The notes below the pieces were generated by a model, which ran no database searches, was not told the origin of the DNA, and saw only the letters and a list, made by a program, of their open reading frames with translations. Shown piece after piece: positions 61,334-64,000 of a stretch of 64,000 nucleotides of DNA. Source of the stretch: Flavobacterium dankookense (GTDB lineage Bacteria; Bacteroidota; Bacteroidia; Flavobacteriales; Flavobacteriaceae); contig NZ_SNXR01000015.1 of the NCBI RefSeq assembly GCF_004362665.1, positions 186,001-250,000 of the forward strand, read 5' to 3'. The translations under genes and the position numbers were made by a program. Within the stretch, counting starts at the first letter, position 1, and the number at the start of each line of letters is the position of its first letter.

Positions 61334-61741
61334 ATGGAAGGAACAAAAATACCATATAAAATGTTAAGTCAAGATGCTTACAGCCAATGGCTCGGCATCG
61401 AAATTCTCGAATGCGAAATCGGGCGTTGCAAAGTGGCCATGATGGTTCGTAAGGAAATGCTCAACAGTATGTACAAAGCCCACGGCGGAATCACTTATTC
61501 CTTAGCCGACACCGCTTTTGGATTTGCAGCCAACACACACGGAAAATTTGCGGTTTCCATCGAAACCTCAATAAATCACATCGAAGCTGTAAACGAAGGC
61601 GATTATCTAACCGCCGAATCAGTAATAGAAAAAGTAAATAACAAATTAGGGTTCAATATAATAGAAGTAAAACGAGGCGATGAATTAGTAGCATTATTCA
61701 AAGGAGTAGTCTATCGCACACAAAAAGATTGGGAAGAATAA
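61334..61741 (+). CDS. paaI: Hotdog-fold thioesterase PaaI
   Basis: A 135-residue acyl-CoA thioesterase of the PaaI type. It has MYKAHGGITYSLADTAFGFAANTHGKFAVSIETSINH with the catalytic acid D in LADTAF, followed by EGDYLTAESVIEKVNNKLGFNIIEV. In the pathway it is thought to release CoA from blocked intermediates. It begins 0 bp after paaH, so the two are translationally coupled. Confidence 0.92.
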   Translation: MEGTKIPYKMLSQDAYSQWLGIEILECEIGRCKVAMMVRKEMLNSMYKAHGGITYSLADTAFGFAANTHGKFAVSIETSINHIEAVNEGDYLTAESVIEKVNNKLGFNIIEVKRGDELVALFKGVVYRTQKDWEE

Positions 61742-61814
61742 GATTAACGATTGAAGAATATACATTTTTGATTTTTGAAGTTTCATAAAGTTCTAAAATC
61801 AAAAATCGTTAATC
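61742..61814 (+). repeat. Palindromic intergenic repeat R2, copy 3
   Basis: Perfect 11-bp outer arms GATTAACGATT (61742-61752) and AATCGTTAATC (61804-61814), inner GATTTTTGAAG/TAAAATCAAAAATC region. Starts right after the paaI stop codon. Followed by R1 copy C. Confidence 0.75.
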
Positions 61815-61834
61815 AACAATCAAATAAATCATTT

Positions 61835-61940
61835 AGAGCGAATGGCTCGGGCATTTTCAGTAATGGCAATTCCTGCTTTCCGTTCCAAGTCCCGAAAAAA
61901 AATCGGGTGCTTTCCTCTCCAATCAGGGCTAAATAGTAAA
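61835..61940 (+). repeat. Structured intergenic repeat R1, copy C
   Basis: Conserved blocks GAGCGAATGG, CTCGGGC, TTCCTGCTTTCCGTT and CAATCAGGGCTA are shared with copies A and B, but the hairpin stem differs: AAGTCCCGA (61887-61895) pairs with TCGGGTGCTT (61903-61912) around AAAAAAA. Pairing is kept, sequence is not. Confidence 0.8.
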
Positions 61941-61971
61941 TGTATTGAATAGAAAATAGAATAAAAAAAGG

Positions 61972-62054
61972 GATTAACGATTGAAGATTAACGATTTTTG
62001 ATTTTAGAACTAATCAACAATCAACAATCAACAATCAACAATCAACAATCAAAC
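61972..62054 (+). repeat. Partial R2 copy and AATCAAC tandem run before paaJ
   Basis: Two GATTAACGATT copies (61972 and 61986) without right arm, then about six tandem units AATCAAC (62012-62052). Reaches to the paaJ ATG. Confidence 0.65.
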
Positions 62055-63263
62055 ATGGAAGCATACATCATAGACGGAGTAAGAACTCCAATCGGAAATT
62101 ACCAAGGAACACTAGCATCGGTTCGTCCAGATGATTTAGGTGCATTGGTAATAAAAACCGTAGTAGAAAATAACCCAAACATCCCAAAAGAAGCGTATGA
62201 TGACGTAATCATGGGTTGTGCCAATCAAGCCGGTGAAGACAATCGTAATGTGGCTAGGATGTCACTTTTATTAGCAGGATTACCATTCACAGTTCCAGGT
62301 GAAACTGTAAACCGACTTTGCAGTTCGGGATTGTCAGCCATAATCCACGCAAATCGTGCCATAAAAGCAGGCGACGGACAAATCTTTATAGCAGGCGGAA
62401 TCGAAAACATGACTCGCGGTCCATTAGTAGTTTCTAAACCATCATCAGCTTATGGAACCGATTCTAAAATGTACGACACTAGTTTTGGATGGCGTTTTAT
62501 AAACCCAAAACTGCACGAAATGTATGGTACTGACGCAATGGGTGAAACTGCCGAAAATTTGGTAGAAAAATACAATATCACTCGCGAAGACCAAGATTCA
62601 TTCGCTTTAAATAGCCAACAAAAAGCAACAGCAGCCCAAACTTCAGGAAGATTAGCCAAAGAAATAGTAACCGTAGAAATTCCCCAACGAAAAGGCGATG
62701 CGATTCAGTTTTCAAAAGACGAATTCATTAAGTCAACTACTTCTATGGAAGGTTTATCAAAATTACGTCCAGCCTTCAAAAAAGACGGAAGTGTAACAGC
62801 AGGAAATGCGTCAGGATTAAATGACGGAGCTTGTGCAACAATCATAGCATCAGAAGAAGCAGTAAAAAAATACAATCTAAAACCTTTAGCTCGAATAGTA
62901 AGTTCATCCGTAGTAGGAGTAGAACCAAGAATCATGGGAATTGGTCCAGTAGAAGCCACCAAAAAAGCACTAGAAAAAGCAGGTTTAACATTGGATCAAA
63001 TCGACATAATAGAATTAAACGAAGCCTTCGCAGCTCAAAGTATAGCATGCATTCGCGAATTAGGATTAAAAGACAACGATACAAGAATAAATCCAAACGG
63101 TGGCGCAATAGCAATCGGTCATCCACTAGGAGTAACCGGAGCAAGAATTGCCTATTCAGCAGCCTTAGAATTACAACTAACAGGAAAACGATACGCATTA
63201 ATTACAATGTGCATCGGAGTTGGACAAGGCTACGCCGCAATTATCGAACGCGTAGCTGAATAG
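62055..63263 (+). CDS. paaJ: 3-oxoadipyl-CoA/3-oxo-5,6-dehydrosuberyl-CoA thiolase
   Basis: A 402-residue thiolase catalysing the final CoA-dependent cleavages of the pathway. It has EAYIIDGVRTPIGNYQGTL, the active-site cysteine in NRLCSSGLSAIIHANRAIKAGD, NASGLNDGACATIIASEEA, NEAFAAQ, GGAIAIGHPLGVTGAR (His) and the C-terminal cysteine in TMCIGVGQG. All catalytic residues are present. The ATG at 62055 starts the conserved sequence; the ATG at 61998 would only add codons within the AATCAAC repeat run. Confidence 0.94.
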   Translation: MEAYIIDGVRTPIGNYQGTLASVRPDDLGALVIKTVVENNPNIPKEAYDDVIMGCANQAGEDNRNVARMSLLLAGLPFTVPGETVNRLCSSGLSAIIHANRAIKAGDGQIFIAGGIENMTRGPLVVSKPSSAYGTDSKMYDTSFGWRFINPKLHEMYGTDAMGETAENLVEKYNITREDQDSFALNSQQKATAAQTSGRLAKEIVTVEIPQRKGDAIQFSKDEFIKSTTSMEGLSKLRPAFKKDGSVTAGNASGLNDGACATIIASEEAVKKYNLKPLARIVSSSVVGVEPRIMGIGPVEATKKALEKAGLTLDQIDIIELNEAFAAQSIACIRELGLKDNDTRINPNGGAIAIGHPLGVTGARIAYSAALELQLTGKRYALITMCIGVGQGYAAIIERVAE

Positions 63264-63365
63264 CCGTTGGCTTTAGCCAATGGAAAAAATGGAAAAAATG
63301 GAAAAAAATGAAAAAAAGATTTTTATTTTAATATAAAAGCTCCGTAGGAGCGACATATTGGTTAT

Positions 63366-64000
63366 ATGAACAAAACACAACATTACGTACAAGGAAAATG
63401 GACTTCAGCAATAGGAGAAGGGAAACCTTCTTTTGATGCAGTAACAGGAGAATTCATAGCAGAAACTTCTGTTGAAGGATTGGATATCCCAGCCATTTTA
63501 CATTATGGAAGAACCAAAGGCGGTGAAAAACTTCGCAAAATGACCTTCCAAGAACGTGGCAATATGATTAAAAGTTTGGCGATGTATTTAACCAAACGCA
63601 AAGAAGCATTTTACGAAATTAGTTATAGAACCGGTGCAACTCGCGTCGATTCGTGGATTGACATCGAAGGTGGTTTCGGAAATTTATATGCTAATGCGTC
63701 CTTGCGAAAATTATTCCCAAATCAATCCTATCACGTAGAAGGCGACCCAATCAATTTGTCAAAAGGTGGCCGATTTATGGCGCATCATATTCTAGTTCCG
63801 AAAAAAGGAGTTGCCATTCATATCAATGCTTTTAACTTCCCAATTTGGGGAATGTTAGAAAAATGTGCGTGCAATTGGATGGCCGGAATGCCAGCGGTTG
63901 TTTTACCAGCGCCAGTTACAGCTTATCTGACTGAAGCTGTTGTGCGTGAAATAATCGCATCAAATATTTTACCAGAAGGCGCATTACAATTAATTTCTGG
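63366..64000 (+). CDS. paaZ: Oxepin-CoA hydrolase/semialdehyde dehydrogenase PaaZ, N-terminal part (cut by window end)
   Basis: An open frame of 211 codons runs off the end, so this is the first third of the bifunctional PaaZ (aldehyde dehydrogenase plus hydratase). The start MNKTQHYVQGKWTSA and the motif INAFNFPIWGMLEKC match the aldehyde dehydrogenase part. An oddity is that the usual K of the VKPA motif is L here (AVVLPAPVT), where the lysine would bind NADP ribose. It lies 102 bp after paaJ, and the repeat-like GCTCCGTAGGAGC palindrome (63338-63350) occupies part of that gap. Confidence 0.88.
   Translation, partial: MNKTQHYVQGKWTSAIGEGKPSFDAVTGEFIAETSVEGLDIPAILHYGRTKGGEKLRKMTFQERGNMIKSLAMYLTKRKEAFYEISYRTGATRVDSWIDIEGGFGNLYANASLRKLFPNQSYHVEGDPINLSKGGRFMAHHILVPKKGVAIHINAFNFPIWGMLEKCACNWMAGMPAVVLPAPVTAYLTEAVVREIIASNILPEGALQLIS

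Noticed and set aside
62831..63259. 142-codon plus-strand frame rich in Arg and Ser inside paaJ
   Set aside because: Out-of-frame shadow of the thiolase, whose catalytic motifs are intact; composition is typical of an A-rich gene read in the wrong frame.
1..64000. tRNA, rRNA, transposase or prophage genes
   Set aside because: None was recognised by reading the sequence on both strands; a covariance-model search could still find a tRNA in the longer gaps.

Overview
The window comes from a member of the Bacteroidota, most likely a Flavobacterium or close relative. It is AT-rich. It encodes proteins with type IX secretion (T9SS) C-terminal sorting domains, many short lipoproteins with a Ser/Asp/Gly-rich stretch after the lipobox, SusC/TonB-receptor-like beta-barrels, a GSCFA protein and a BatA protein. 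Several promoters carry the Bacteroidota -7 box TAnnTTTG, and Shine-Dalgarno sequences are weak or absent. No tRNA, rRNA, CRISPR array, prophage or transposase was found.

Layout. 1-8 kb: der, an outer-membrane barrel protein, then a minus-strand block of three TPM-domain proteins, LemA, a small MerR regulator and an M23 peptidase. 8-25 kb: mostly housekeeping and envelope genes: alaS, a lipocalin-like lipoprotein, a conserved unknown, an MBL-fold hydrolase, an esterase, a second barrel protein, a dihydroorotase homologue without its metal ligands, a BatA/VWA protein, a lactonase and a DEAD-box helicase. 24-29.6 kb: accessory genes: small exported proteins, a beta-propeller lipoprotein, a 581-residue protein with a PD-(D/E)XK-like nuclease core between cassette-like inverted ends, and a 264-bp array of 22-bp tandem repeats. 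29.6-33 kb: a Calx-beta T9SS surface protein. 33-38 kb: thrABC, preceded by a threonine-rich leader peptide and terminator hairpin (an attenuator). 38-43 kb: hutH, a serine hydrolase, an unknown exported protein, a cold-shock protein and a GSCFA protein.

43.2-53.5 kb holds what I consider the most interesting system. Two TPR-type sensor histidine kinases and one NarL-type response regulator sit among a lipoprotein, a small membrane protein, an exported formylglycine-generating-enzyme-like protein and a repeat-rich T9SS adhesin-like protein. Four promoters in this block carry the same palindrome (consensus AATAMGGCAWTTGCCKTATT), centred exactly 31.5 bp upstream of the -7 box each time. This suggests a self-activating local regulon in which the regulator binds next to the polymerase. 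One of the four promoters would first transcribe a leader of about 110 nt ending in a strong intrinsic terminator, a candidate small RNA or attenuator.

53.6-64 kb: a DUF4230 protein and a TetR regulator precede a phenylacetate degradation cluster, paaE-A-B-C-D, a crotonase (paaG-like), paaH, paaI, paaJ and paaZ (cut by the window end). A perfect TetR-type operator lies just downstream of the paaE -7 box. The gaps in this cluster are filled by several families of short palindromic repeats. One of them also occurs upstream of alaS, and its three copies keep the hairpin while the stem sequence changes completely.
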